Source: Kibdelosporangium banguiense (GTDB taxonomy: Bacteria; Actinomycetota; Actinomycetes; Mycobacteriales; Pseudonocardiaceae). From it: a stretch of 64,000 bases of DNA. The translations under genes and the position numbers were made by a program. Position 1 is the first letter of the stretch. Every line of letters begins with the position of its first letter. The notes beneath the pieces are model-generated. The model did no database searches and had not been told where the DNA came from. It worked only from the letters and a program-made list of their open reading frames with translations. This document shows positions 49,931-59,461 of this stretch, piece by piece. Where the stretch lies: NCBI RefSeq assembly GCF_017876405.1, contig NZ_JAGINW010000001.1, forward strand, positions 7,205,203 to 7,269,202. The letters run 5' to 3'.

Positions 49931-51511
49931 ATGGAATCGGTTCTGAGGATCGTGGTGGCCGGTACGGTGGCGCTGAGCCTTGCGGGGTGTGGCGGCGGTC
50001 AGGGAAGTCAGAGTCTTCTCGACGGCAGGACGTTCACCATGGTGCTGGGGGCTGATCCCGGCAATCTCGATCCGCATTTCACGTCGCTGTCGGTCACTCA
50101 TCAGGTTGACCGGTTTCTTTATGACTCGCTGGTCAATACCGACAAGGACGGCAAGCTTATGGCCGGGCTGGCCGAGAAGTGGGAGGCGACCACCACCGGC
50201 GCGACTTTCACGCTGCGCAAAGGAGCCACGTGCTCGGACGGGAGCCCGCTGACTGCTGCCACGGTCGCCGCCAACATCAGTTTTGTCGGGGACCCGAAGA
50301 ACACATCGAGTCGCATGGGTGTGTATGTGCCGCCGGGGGCCACGGCGACTGGTGATGACGCGGCGGGGACTGTGACGGTGACGTCACCGACTCCGCATTC
50401 GTTCCTGGATCGCACAGTGGGGGCGCTGCATATTGTGTGTGACAAGGGAATGAAGGATCGCGGTCTGCTCAGACAGAGTGCGTCCGGCACCGGGATGTTC
50501 ACCGTCACGGAGGCTGTGCCGGGTGATCATTACACATTGGAGCGTCGCAAGGACTACGCGTGGGGGCCTGGTGACTGGCGGACTGATCAGCAAGGGCTGC
50601 CGGACAAAGTGGTGTTGCGAGTCGTCAGCAACGAAAGCACCGCAGTGAACCTGCTTGTCTCCGGGGAGGTCAACGCGACCACGGTGATCGGTCTGGACCA
50701 GCAGCGGTTGCAGGCGCAGAAGCTGCTCCAGCGGGACGTGATGGCTGTGCTCGGGGAGCTCTGGTTCAACCAGAAGGCCGGTCTGCCCGGCGCTGACATC
50801 GAGGTTCGCAAGGCACTCATCCAGGCGCTTGACCTGGGCCAGCTCACCCAGGTGCTGACGAGCGGAACCGGCAAGCCGGCCACCGGGCTGGTCGCCCCCG
50901 GCCTGACCCCGTGCGATCAGGACACGATCAGCGGCAAGCTGCCCGCGTTCAACCCGGATGCTGCGAAGACGACACTTGACGCGGCGGGCTGGCGGGCCGG
51001 GGCCGACGGGATTCGTGCCAAGGATGGCAAGAAGCTGTCGATGACGCTCTTCTACACGACCGAGCTGGGTACGACGATGCAGGCGACCGCAGAACTGACC
51101 CAGAAGTTCTGGTCGGCGGCCGGCGTGGAGGTCACTGCCAAGGGTGCCACCCAGGCTGAGCTCGGGCAGGTCGTCGTCGGCGGTCAGGGGTCGTGGGATG
51201 CCGGCATCATCCCGCTGAATGTCTCGCTGCCCAGCGAGCTTGTCGGGTTCCTCTCCGGGCCGACCCCGCCGAACGGCACCAACTTCGCCAGCCTGCGCAA
51301 CACGAAGTACACCGACGCTGTCGCGGCTGCGTCCGCGATCGCGGGGACCGCCGGCTGTGGCAAGTGGGCGGAAGCCGAACAGGCACTGGCCGAGAACGTG
51401 GATGTCGTGCCGTTCGCCAACTCCAACCGTCCTGCCTTCGGCAAGGGCGCGACGTTCGAGCTCACCGACGGCAGCGTCGCACCCTCCTCGATCCGGATGC
51501 TCGGCGCGTGA
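49931..51511 (+). CDS. Peptide ABC transporter substrate-binding lipoprotein
   Basis: 526 aa, start preceded by GGAGG. The signal peptide ends in the lipobox LAGC near residue 20. The body is a DppA/OppA-type (SBP family 5) protein (LVNTDKDGKLMAGLAEKWEATTTGATFTLRKGATCSDGSPL). A longer frame from 49829 would put an Arg-rich stretch before the signal and was rejected. It is the first gene of the peptide-uptake operon. Confidence 0.9.
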   Translation: MESVLRIVVAGTVALSLAGCGGGQGSQSLLDGRTFTMVLGADPGNLDPHFTSLSVTHQVDRFLYDSLVNTDKDGKLMAGLAEKWEATTTGATFTLRKGATCSDGSPLTAATVAANISFVGDPKNTSSRMGVYVPPGATATGDDAAGTVTVTSPTPHSFLDRTVGALHIVCDKGMKDRGLLRQSASGTGMFTVTEAVPGDHYTLERRKDYAWGPGDWRTDQQGLPDKVVLRVVSNESTAVNLLVSGEVNATTVIGLDQQRLQAQKLLQRDVMAVLGELWFNQKAGLPGADIEVRKALIQALDLGQLTQVLTSGTGKPATGLVAPGLTPCDQDTISGKLPAFNPDAAKTTLDAAGWRAGADGIRAKDGKKLSMTLFYTTELGTTMQATAELTQKFWSAAGVEVTAKGATQAELGQVVVGGQGSWDAGIIPLNVSLPSELVGFLSGPTPPNGTNFASLRNTKYTDAVAAASAIAGTAGCGKWAEAEQALAENVDVVPFANSNRPAFGKGATFELTDGSVAPSSIRMLGA

Positions 51512-52479
51512 CAGCGGTCGTCGAAACCCAGGACAGTCCTTGGCTGCGGTTCGCTGTTCGCCGCGCGGGCCGGCTGCTGGTCTCGGTGTGGGTGCTGGTC
51601 ACGGCCGCGTTCCTGATGATCCACCTGATCCCTGGCGACCCGGTGCGGGCGGCGCTCGGGCCGACGGCCTCGGTGGATCTGGTGAACGCCCGGCGCGCGG
51701 CGTTGGGGCTCAACGATCCGTTGTGGCTGCAGTATCTGCACTATCTGGGCGACCTGCTCACCGGGGACATGCGCACCTCGATGATCTCCGGGTTGCCGGT
51801 GTCCCAGGTGATCGGCGACCGGTTGCCGGCCACTCTGGAACTGGCCGTGTACGCGTTCGCGCTGGCCGTGGTCGTCGCGATTCCGCTGGGTGCGGGCATG
51901 GCTGTGCTGACTCGTGGTGGGCGGCGCCGTCCAGTGGAGCTCGCGTTCACCTCCACGAGTGCCGTGCTGGCCGTCATCCCGGAGTTTCTCCTGGCGGTGG
52001 GACTGGTTTACGTGTTCGGCGTGCAGCTCGGCCTGGTTCCGGTCGCGGGCCGGGACGGACTGGATTCCTATGTCCTGCCGGTCCTGTCGCTCGCGGTCGG
52101 CCCGGCGGCTGTGCTGGCGCGGATCGTGCGTGTGGAGATGCTTACGGTGCTGCAGGCCGACTTCGTCCGGACCGCCAGAGCCAAACGGCTGCCTGAACGG
52201 CTGGTCTACCTGCGCCACGCCCTGCCGAACGCCCTCACCGCGACGATCACCCTGGGTGGCCTGCTGCTCAGCGGGCTGGTCGCCGGGACTGTGCTGGCGG
52301 AGAACGTGTTCGCGTGGCCCGGCCTGGGCAGCACGATCGTCCAGTCGATTCTGGCCAAGGACTATCCGGTCGTGCAGGGTGTCGTGCTGGTCTACGGACT
52401 CGGCGTGCTGGTGGTCAACCTTGCGGTCGACGTCGTGCTCGCGTTGCTGGATCCCCGTTCGACGATCAGGGAGAGCTGA
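51508..52479 (+). CDS. Peptide ABC transporter permease (DppB type)
   Basis: 323 aa, GTG start overlapping the binding-protein stop (GTGA). Six helices; the EAA loop is near ADFVRTARAKRLPERLVYLRHALPNA. It forms the import channel with the permease half of the next protein. Confidence 0.9.
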   Translation: MTAVVETQDSPWLRFAVRRAGRLLVSVWVLVTAAFLMIHLIPGDPVRAALGPTASVDLVNARRAALGLNDPLWLQYLHYLGDLLTGDMRTSMISGLPVSQVIGDRLPATLELAVYAFALAVVVAIPLGAGMAVLTRGGRRRPVELAFTSTSAVLAVIPEFLLAVGLVYVFGVQLGLVPVAGRDGLDSYVLPVLSLAVGPAAVLARIVRVEMLTVLQADFVRTARAKRLPERLVYLRHALPNALTATITLGGLLLSGLVAGTVLAENVFAWPGLGSTIVQSILAKDYPVVQGVVLVYGLGVLVVNLAVDVVLALLDPRSTIRES

Positions 52480-52482
52480 GCC

Positions 52483-54336
52483 GTGCGATCGAAATGGACT
52501 GGGATCGTGCGGACGCCGGTGGGCGCGAGCGCCGCCGCGCTGCTACTGGCGGTCCTGATCATGGCAGTGCTCGCGCCGATCCTGTTCACGAACAAGGCGA
52601 ACGCGATCGACACGAGCCAGATCATGCAAGGGCCTTCGGCGGAGCACTGGGTGGGGACCGACAACCTGGGCCGGGACGTGTTGTACCGCGTGCTGGTGGC
52701 GACCGGGCTTTCGGTACGGCTGGCGCTGCTGGCGACCGCGATCGGTGTGGTGACCGGATTGCTGCTGGGTGCCGCGCCGGTGGTGCTCGGCAGACGAGTG
52801 GGCCGGGTCGTCGGCGCGGTGGTCAACATCGCGGTGGCGTTTCCAGGCTTGCTGCTGGCACTGTTCTTCGCGGTGATCTTCGGCGTGGGGACGACAGGCG
52901 CGTTGCTGGCGATCGGGTTCGCGATCGCGCCTGGCTTCGCGCGGCTGACCCAGACCCTGGTGGCCAAGATCGCGGGCCTGGACTACGTCGCCGCGGCCCG
53001 GATCGCGGGTGTCGGCCGGACCAGGCTGCTCCTGCGGCACATCCTGCCGAATGTCGCCGAACCCCTGGTGGTCAACGCGACCATCGCGGCCGGGAGTGCC
53101 TTGCTGGGATTCGCCGGTCTGTCGTTTCTCGGTCTGGGTGTGCAGTCCCCGAGTTACGACTGGGGCCGATTGCTGGGTGAAGGGCTGCAACGCATCTACA
53201 TCCATCCGGCCGCCGCGTTGGCGCCTGGTGCGGCGGTTGTGGTGGCAGGGCTGGCGTTCAACCTCTTCGGCGAGGCGATCGCGAAGACGTTCGGGGTACG
53301 CACGCCCAAGATCAAGACCCAGCGCCGCGCCGAGCGTACGGCTCCACCGGTCTTCGATGATCAGCCGGTACTCGTTGTGGACGGCCTGCGCGTCGGTTTC
53401 CCTGGAGTGACGCCGGTTCGTGGGGTGAGTTTCTCGGTGGGGCAGGGGGAAACTGTGGGGATTGTGGGCGAGTCGGGATCGGGCAAGAGTCTCACCGCGC
53501 TCGCGGTCGCGCAGTTGATCGAGCATCCCGGCGAGGTCGAGGCCGAGCAGTTGACGTTCCAGGGCGAGGACCTGCTGAGCGGCCGGAAGCACCGGCACTT
53601 GCTCGGTACGTCCCTGGCGATGGTGTTCCAGGACCCGATGACGTCGTTCAACCCGGCGATGCGGATCGGCCGACAGCTCGCCGAAGTGGCCGAGCAGCAC
53701 CAAAACATGAAGCGCGGCAAGGCCTGGCAGCGTGCGGTGGATCGGTTGCGTGCGGTCCGGGTGCCCGACCCGGGCAAGCGGGCCAGGCAGTTCCCGCACG
53801 AGTTCTCCGGCGGGATGCGGCAGCGCGCGATGATCGGCATGGGCCTGATGGGGACACCGGCACTGATCATCGCCGACGAACCGACGACCGCGCTGGATGT
53901 GACTGTGCAGCGGCAGGTTCTTGAGCTCCTGGCAGACGTTCGCGCCGCCGACAACGTCGCCATCCTGCTGATCAGTCACGACGTCACCGTGGTGGCGCAG
54001 GTCTGCGATCGCGTCCTGGTGATGTACGCCGGACGCGTCGTGGAAGACCTGCCCGCAGCCGAGTTGCACACCCACGCTCGCCACCCGTACACGCGTGCCC
54101 TCATTGCTGCGGTACCGGACATGACAACGGATCGAGACCTTCCGCTGGCAGTGATCCCAGGCCGTCCAGTCGATCCGGCTCAGGTTCCTCCGGGTTGTGC
54201 TTACGCGCCAAGGTGTCCACTGGCCGACGAGAAGTGCACGCAAACCGATCCGGTGCTGCTGGCCGACGAACACGGCCGCCAAGTCGCGTGCTGGCACGCG
54301 GACATGCCCGTCAAGGTGGGTGATCGCGGTGAGTGA
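52483..54336 (+). CDS. Fused peptide ABC permease (DppC) and ATPase (DppD)
   Basis: 617 aa. Residues 1-~280 are a DppC-type permease with the EAA loop GLDYVAAARIAGVGRTRLLLRHILPN. After a ~20-residue linker comes a DppD-type ATPase: Walker A GESGSGKS, Q-loop MVFQDPM, signature FSGGMRQR, Walker B ALIIADE and the H-loop SHD. The C-terminal oligopeptide-transporter extension with its Cys residues (GCAYAPRCPLADEKC) is present. Permease-ATPase fusion fixes their stoichiometry; in most Dpp systems they are separate. GTG start. Confidence 0.9.
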   Translation: MRSKWTGIVRTPVGASAAALLLAVLIMAVLAPILFTNKANAIDTSQIMQGPSAEHWVGTDNLGRDVLYRVLVATGLSVRLALLATAIGVVTGLLLGAAPVVLGRRVGRVVGAVVNIAVAFPGLLLALFFAVIFGVGTTGALLAIGFAIAPGFARLTQTLVAKIAGLDYVAAARIAGVGRTRLLLRHILPNVAEPLVVNATIAAGSALLGFAGLSFLGLGVQSPSYDWGRLLGEGLQRIYIHPAAALAPGAAVVVAGLAFNLFGEAIAKTFGVRTPKIKTQRRAERTAPPVFDDQPVLVVDGLRVGFPGVTPVRGVSFSVGQGETVGIVGESGSGKSLTALAVAQLIEHPGEVEAEQLTFQGEDLLSGRKHRHLLGTSLAMVFQDPMTSFNPAMRIGRQLAEVAEQHQNMKRGKAWQRAVDRLRAVRVPDPGKRARQFPHEFSGGMRQRAMIGMGLMGTPALIIADEPTTALDVTVQRQVLELLADVRAADNVAILLISHDVTVVAQVCDRVLVMYAGRVVEDLPAAELHTHARHPYTRALIAAVPDMTTDRDLPLAVIPGRPVDPAQVPPGCAYAPRCPLADEKCTQTDPVLLADEHGRQVACWHADMPVKVGDRGE

Positions 54337-55066
54337 ACTCAGCTTCCAAGACGTGACAGTACGGTTCGGTAGCCGCAGGCGCGGGACGACGGCCGTTGAC
54401 AGTGTTGATCTCATGGTCCCGGACGGCAAGGTCGTCGGTCTGGTCGGCGAGTCCGGATCAGGCAAATCGACGCTGGCAAGAGCGGCGGTCGGACTTGTTC
54501 CGCTTTCCGCCGGTCGGATCGTCCTGGATGGACAGTCGCTGCCCCGGTCACGGGCCGTGCAGATGGTGTTCCAGGACCCTTACTCCGCTTTGGACCCGCG
54601 GATGACGATCGGCGGATCGATCGCCGAGGCCATGCCGAAATCCGTGTCCGATCGCCAAGCCGAAAGCGTCCGCCTGCTCGGTCTGGTCGACTTGCCTGGC
54701 GACTGTGCGCGGTTGTACCCCGCGCAGCTGTCCGGCGGTCAACGCCAACGGGTCGGGCTGGCCAGGGCGCTGGCCGGGCAGCCGGAGGTGATCATCGCCG
54801 ATGAGATCACCTCGGCGCTGGACGTGTCCATCCAGGGCACGGTGCTCAACCTGGTGCGGGACCTGCAAAGGCGGATGCGGCTCTCGATGCTGTTCATCTC
54901 GCACAACCTCGCCGTTGTTCGCTACGTCAGCGACATCATCGCCGTGATGTACCGCGGCCGGATCGTCGAGCAGGGACCTGCCGATGACGTCTTGGCCGAC
55001 CCGCAACACCCTTACACGCGCGAACTATTCGCCGCCATCGCCACTCGACCGAGGAGAAACCGGTGA
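54329..55066 (+). CDS. Peptide ABC transporter ATPase (DppF type)
   Basis: 245 aa. GTG start overlaps the upstream gene by eight bases. Walker A GESGSGKS, Q-loop MVFQDPYSALDP, signature LSGGQRQR, Walker B VIIADE and the H-loop SHN are present. It is shorter than usual (DppF is ~330 aa) and lacks the C-terminal Cys-containing extension, which its fused partner keeps. Confidence 0.9.
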   Translation: MSELSFQDVTVRFGSRRRGTTAVDSVDLMVPDGKVVGLVGESGSGKSTLARAAVGLVPLSAGRIVLDGQSLPRSRAVQMVFQDPYSALDPRMTIGGSIAEAMPKSVSDRQAESVRLLGLVDLPGDCARLYPAQLSGGQRQRVGLARALAGQPEVIIADEITSALDVSIQGTVLNLVRDLQRRMRLSMLFISHNLAVVRYVSDIIAVMYRGRIVEQGPADDVLADPQHPYTRELFAAIATRPRRNR

Positions 55067-58000
55067 CCCGACGCCAGCGTATCGACGACCTGACCACCTT
55101 CGCTGTTCCGGGACAGCCCGCGATCTCCCCGGACGGCGGCCAATGCCTCTACGTCCTGCGAACCACGGATGCCGAGGCCGACCAGAACGACTATGCCATC
55201 TGGCTTGTCGGCACCCGCACCGGGCAGCCGCGGCAACTGACCCGTGGCAAAGCGGATACCTCACCGTCATGGTCGCCTGACGGCACGAAAGTGGTTTTCC
55301 TGCGCTCCGAACAACTGTGGCTGCTGCCGATCGACGGCGGCGAACCCGAGCAGTTGACCACGCTTGCGCTCGGCGCAGGCGCCGCGGCCTGGAGCCCGGA
55401 CGGCACGAAGATCGCGTTTTCAGCCGCCACCGATGAGATCGCGGACGCCAACGCACCGATCGTCACCGAACGCCTCGACTATCAGGCTGACGGCGCTGGG
55501 CTGCTGCGGACTGTCCGCAAGCACCTGCATGTTCTCGATGTGGCGAGCAAGCAATGCCGCCAGGTGACGAGTGGCGACTGGCATGCGGGCGATCCGTTCT
55601 GGTCACCGGACTCTGCCACGCTGGCCTTCAGCGCGATGACCGCGCCGGACGCGGACCTGAATTTCCGTGCACCGGTGCATGTCCTGGACGTGAGCAAAGA
55701 CCACGCCACTCCCGAACCTGTCGGCCTGCGAGAGGGAATGGCCGGCCCGGCGATCTGGACCGCGGATGGATCGGCTTTGCTGGTCGCCGGCATCGAGGAC
55801 GGCCCGGTCGGTCACGCCGGTCTGTGGCGCGTTCCGCTCGACGGCGGCGCGATCGTCAACCTGGCAAAATCCTTGGACCGCAACGTAATGCCAGGCGGCC
55901 CAGGCTATCCAGGTGCCGCGCCGCAGTTGTCGGCCGACGGCAGCACGGTGTATTTCTGCGTCCGTGATCGCGGCTGTACTCACCTGTACTCAGTGCCGGT
56001 CGAAGGCAGGACACCGAGCGCGGTCGTCACGGGCGCTGGCCGCGTTGTGGGCGGCTTGTCGGTCGCGGGTGACACCGCTGCGGTTCTGGTGTCCACACCG
56101 GACTCTCTGGGTGAGATCGTCACGGTCGATCTCAAGACAGGTGCCGAGAACGTCCGCACCGGTCACGGGGCGCATGATTTCGAGCTGTTCCCGCGCGAGG
56201 AACGGGAGTTCACGATCTCCGACGGCACAGTCGTGCACGGCTGGCTGATGCGTGATCCCGCCGCGACCGGCCCGCAGCCCCTGTTGCTGGATGTCCACGG
56301 TGGACCGCACAACGCATGGAACGGCTCTGCTGACGAAGTCCATGTGTACCACCAGGAACTCGTCGCCCGCGGCTGGACGATCCTGCTGCTCAACCCACGG
56401 GCCAGTGACGGTTACGGCGAACAGTTCTTCAAAGCGGGCCTGGGCGGCTGGGGTGAGGCCGACGCGAAGGACTTCCTAGAACCGATCGACGAACTCGTCG
56501 CGGGAGGGATCGCGGACGCCGAACGGCTCGTGGTCGCCGGGTACAGCTATGGCGGGTACATGACCTGTTACCTCACCAGCCGGGACAACCGGTTCGCCGC
56601 CGCAGTGGCAGGCGGTGTGGTCAGCGACCTCGTGAGCATGGTCGGAACATGCGAGGCCGGGCACTACCTCAGTGAGTTCGAGCTCGGTGGCCAGCCATGG
56701 ACCGGACGTCGTTACGACGGCATGTCGCCACTGTCGCAAGTAGACAGGGTGCGTACGCCTACGTTGATCCTGCACGGCACGGCCGACATCGCCTGCCCGA
56801 TCGGTCAGGCGCAGCAATGGCACACGGCGTTGCGGGAACTAGGCGTGCCGACGCAGTTCGTGCTCTACCCGGATGCGTCGCACCTGTTCATCCTCAATGG
56901 ACGGCCGTCTCACCGGATCGACTACAACCGTCGTATCGTGGACTGGCTGGAGCAGCACACTGGGACGGGACGGCCACGGATCGACGCCGCCCACTGGCAG
57001 CGCAGGCTCGACGTCCTGGCCAAGCGGCACCGGGTTCCCGGCGCGACGCTGGGTATTCTCCGCCTGCGGCCGGGCCGCGAGGACGAACTGACCGAAGCGG
57101 CTTACGGCGTGCTGAACAACGAGACCGGTGTCAGGACGACCACCGACTCGCTGTTCCAGGTCGGGTCCATCTCGAAGGTCTGGACGACGACCGTGGTGAT
57201 GCAGCTGATCGACGAGGGCCTGCTGGATCTGGATGCCCCGATCATCGAGATCCTGCCCGGACTGCGGCTGGCCGACCCGGATGCCACCAAGAAGATGACC
57301 ATGCGGCACCTGCTCACGCACACGAGCGGCATCGACGGCGACGTCTTCACCGACACCGGCCGTGGCGACGACTGCCTGGAGAAATACGTCGCCCAGCTGG
57401 CCGAGGTGGCCCAGAACCACCCGCTGGGCGCCACCTGGTCGTACTGCAACTCGGGCTTCTCGCTGGCCGGGCACGTCATCGAGAAACTCACCGGGACCAC
57501 CTGGGACGCGGCGATGAAGGAGCGGCTGTTCACCAGGCTCGGCCTCGACCACACAGTCACGCTGCCCGAAGAGGCCCTGCTGTATCGCACCGCGGTCGGG
57601 CACGTCGCCGAGGGTGCGGGCGACCCGGTGAAAGCACCCGTCTGGGTGTTGAAGCGTTCGGCCGGGCCTGCGGGTCTGATCACCTCGACGGTCGCGGATG
57701 TGCTCGGCTTCGCCCGGATGCACCTGACCGGCGGGCTGGCGCCGGACGGGACCAGGGTGCTCAGCGAGGAGAGCGCCGCGGCGATGACCGCCTGGCAGGT
57801 GGACCTGCCGGACAAGCACATGCTCGGTGATTCGTGGGGCCTGGGCTGGTTCCGGTGCGGCTGGGACTCGCAGCGGCTGTTCGGCCACGACGGTAACACC
57901 ATCGGCCAGTCCGCGTACCTGCGTGTGCTGCCGTCCGAGGGCCTGGCCGTCACGTTGCTCACCAACGGAGGCAACGCCCACGGCCTGTACGAGGACCTGT

Positions 58001-58356
58001 ACCGGGAGATCTTCGCCGAACTGGCCGGAGTCGCGATGCCCGAGCCGCTCAAGCCCCCGGCCGAGCCGGTCGACGCGGATCTCGACCGGCACGTGGGCAC
58101 ATACGAGCGGGCGAGCGTGCTGATGGACGTGTACAAGGCCGACGACGGCCTCCACCTGCGGACTACCGTGACAGGGCCGCTCGCGGAGATGATGTCGGAG
58201 AAGACGCAGGAGTACACAATGGTCCCGGTCGACGACAACCTGTTCCTGATCATGGAGCCCACCATGCAGACCTGGCTTCCGGTGACGTTCTACGAACTGG
58301 CCACAGGCGAGCGCTACCTGCACTACGGCGTACGCGCGACACCGAAGGTGGGCTGA
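55063..58356 (+). CDS. S9-family peptidase fused to a serine beta-lactamase/DD-peptidase domain
   Basis: 1097 aa, GTG start overlapping the ATPase stop. Residues 1-~370 form a beta-propeller (several WSPDGTK repeats). An alpha/beta-hydrolase prolyl-oligopeptidase domain follows: nucleophile in GYSYGG, Asp in HGTADI, His in DASHLF. From ~640 a class C beta-lactamase-like domain has SxxK as SISK, YxN as YCN, and HDGN near the end. No signal peptide, so cytoplasmic. It probably breaks down peptides imported by the transporter; the second domain suggests action on D-residue or amide-linked peptides. Confidence 0.85.
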   Translation: MTRRQRIDDLTTFAVPGQPAISPDGGQCLYVLRTTDAEADQNDYAIWLVGTRTGQPRQLTRGKADTSPSWSPDGTKVVFLRSEQLWLLPIDGGEPEQLTTLALGAGAAAWSPDGTKIAFSAATDEIADANAPIVTERLDYQADGAGLLRTVRKHLHVLDVASKQCRQVTSGDWHAGDPFWSPDSATLAFSAMTAPDADLNFRAPVHVLDVSKDHATPEPVGLREGMAGPAIWTADGSALLVAGIEDGPVGHAGLWRVPLDGGAIVNLAKSLDRNVMPGGPGYPGAAPQLSADGSTVYFCVRDRGCTHLYSVPVEGRTPSAVVTGAGRVVGGLSVAGDTAAVLVSTPDSLGEIVTVDLKTGAENVRTGHGAHDFELFPREEREFTISDGTVVHGWLMRDPAATGPQPLLLDVHGGPHNAWNGSADEVHVYHQELVARGWTILLLNPRASDGYGEQFFKAGLGGWGEADAKDFLEPIDELVAGGIADAERLVVAGYSYGGYMTCYLTSRDNRFAAAVAGGVVSDLVSMVGTCEAGHYLSEFELGGQPWTGRRYDGMSPLSQVDRVRTPTLILHGTADIACPIGQAQQWHTALRELGVPTQFVLYPDASHLFILNGRPSHRIDYNRRIVDWLEQHTGTGRPRIDAAHWQRRLDVLAKRHRVPGATLGILRLRPGREDELTEAAYGVLNNETGVRTTTDSLFQVGSISKVWTTTVVMQLIDEGLLDLDAPIIEILPGLRLADPDATKKMTMRHLLTHTSGIDGDVFTDTGRGDDCLEKYVAQLAEVAQNHPLGATWSYCNSGFSLAGHVIEKLTGTTWDAAMKERLFTRLGLDHTVTLPEEALLYRTAVGHVAEGAGDPVKAPVWVLKRSAGPAGLITSTVADVLGFARMHLTGGLAPDGTRVLSEESAAAMTAWQVDLPDKHMLGDSWGLGWFRCGWDSQRLFGHDGNTIGQSAYLRVLPSEGLAVTLLTNGGNAHGLYEDLYREIFAELAGVAMPEPLKPPAEPVDADLDRHVGTYERASVLMDVYKADDGLHLRTTVTGPLAEMMSEKTQEYTMVPVDDNLFLIMEPTMQTWLPVTFYELATGERYLHYGVRATPKVG

Positions 58357-58357
58357 G

Positions 58358-59461
58358 GTGTCACTCTCGGACACGCTCGCCGACATCGAGGAGCTCGTGA
58401 CGTGCGAGTCCCCGTCGGCAGACCTGGCTGCGGTCGCGGCCAGCGCGGATGTCGTGGCGCGGGTCGGGGCCCGCCACCTGGGCGCGGAGCCGGACCGGGT
58501 CGTGCTCGACGGACGGACGCACCTGCGCTGGCGGTTCGGCGACGGCCCGGCGCGGGTGCTCGTGCTCGGCCATCATGACACCGTCTGGCCGCTGGGATCA
58601 TTGGCCACGCATCCATTCGACGTGACTGACGGTGTCATGCGCGGGCCTGGCTGTTTCGACATGAAAACCGGTGTGGTGATGGCGTTTCAGGCCATCGCGC
58701 GACTGACGGATCGTTCCGGCGTCACCCTGCTGGTGACCGGGGATGAAGAAATCGGATCACCGAGCTCACGCGCGCTGATCGAGGCCGAGGCTGAGGGTTG
58801 CGTTGCGGCACTGGTGCTTGAGGCGTCCGCGTCCGGCGGTGCGTTGAAGACCGAACGCAAGGGTGTCTCGAACTACCGGGTACGGGTGCACGGCCTGGCC
58901 GCGCATGCCGGGCTGGAACCTGAACGCGGCATCAACGCGACCGTCGAGCTGGCACTGCAAGTCCTTGCGGTGAACGGGATTGCTGATGCTGCTGTGGGAA
59001 CGACCGTTACACCGACGCTCATGTCTGCGGGAACGGCAGTCAATACCGTTCCCGCGTTGGGAGAATTCGCCGTCGATGTCCGGGTTCGATCAGCTGCCGA
59101 GCAGGAGCGGGTCGACGTCGCGATGCGGTCACTCGTGCCGGTGCTGAGCGGCGCCCGGCTGGATATTCTCGGCGGGCCCAACCGGCCGCCGCTGGCCGCG
59201 GAGTCGTCGGCCGCACTCTTTGCCCGGGCCGCCAAGCTTGCCGCCGATTTGGGCTTGGCGGCGTTGACATCTGCCGCTGTCGGTGGCGGTTCGGACGGCA
59301 ATTTCACCGCGGGAATGGGGATTCCGACGCTGGACGGGCTTGGCGCGGTCGGCGGGGGAGCCCACGCGGACAACGAACACGTGCTCGTGGCCGAGATACC
59401 AGGCCGCACGGCATTGGTCGTCGCGCTTATGGCCGACTTGCTTGATGGGCCGGGAGTATGA
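58358..59461 (+). CDS. M20-family metallohydrolase (probable N-succinyl-amino-acid desuccinylase)
   Basis: 367 aa. The two-zinc site of M20 enzymes is visible: GHHDTVWP, GCFDMKTG, GDEEIGS, and the late His in GGAHADNEH. M20 includes acetylornithine deacetylase and N-acyl-amino-acid hydrolases. Its genes here precede a GNAT enzyme and an enolase-superfamily racemase. That trio matches the described route that turns D-amino acids into L-amino acids through N-succinyl forms, with the M20 enzyme removing the succinyl group. Role by context. Confidence 0.8.
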   Translation: MSLSDTLADIEELVTCESPSADLAAVAASADVVARVGARHLGAEPDRVVLDGRTHLRWRFGDGPARVLVLGHHDTVWPLGSLATHPFDVTDGVMRGPGCFDMKTGVVMAFQAIARLTDRSGVTLLVTGDEEIGSPSSRALIEAEAEGCVAALVLEASASGGALKTERKGVSNYRVRVHGLAAHAGLEPERGINATVELALQVLAVNGIADAAVGTTVTPTLMSAGTAVNTVPALGEFAVDVRVRSAAEQERVDVAMRSLVPVLSGARLDILGGPNRPPLAAESSAALFARAAKLAADLGLAALTSAAVGGGSDGNFTAGMGIPTLDGLGAVGGGAHADNEHVLVAEIPGRTALVVALMADLLDGPGV

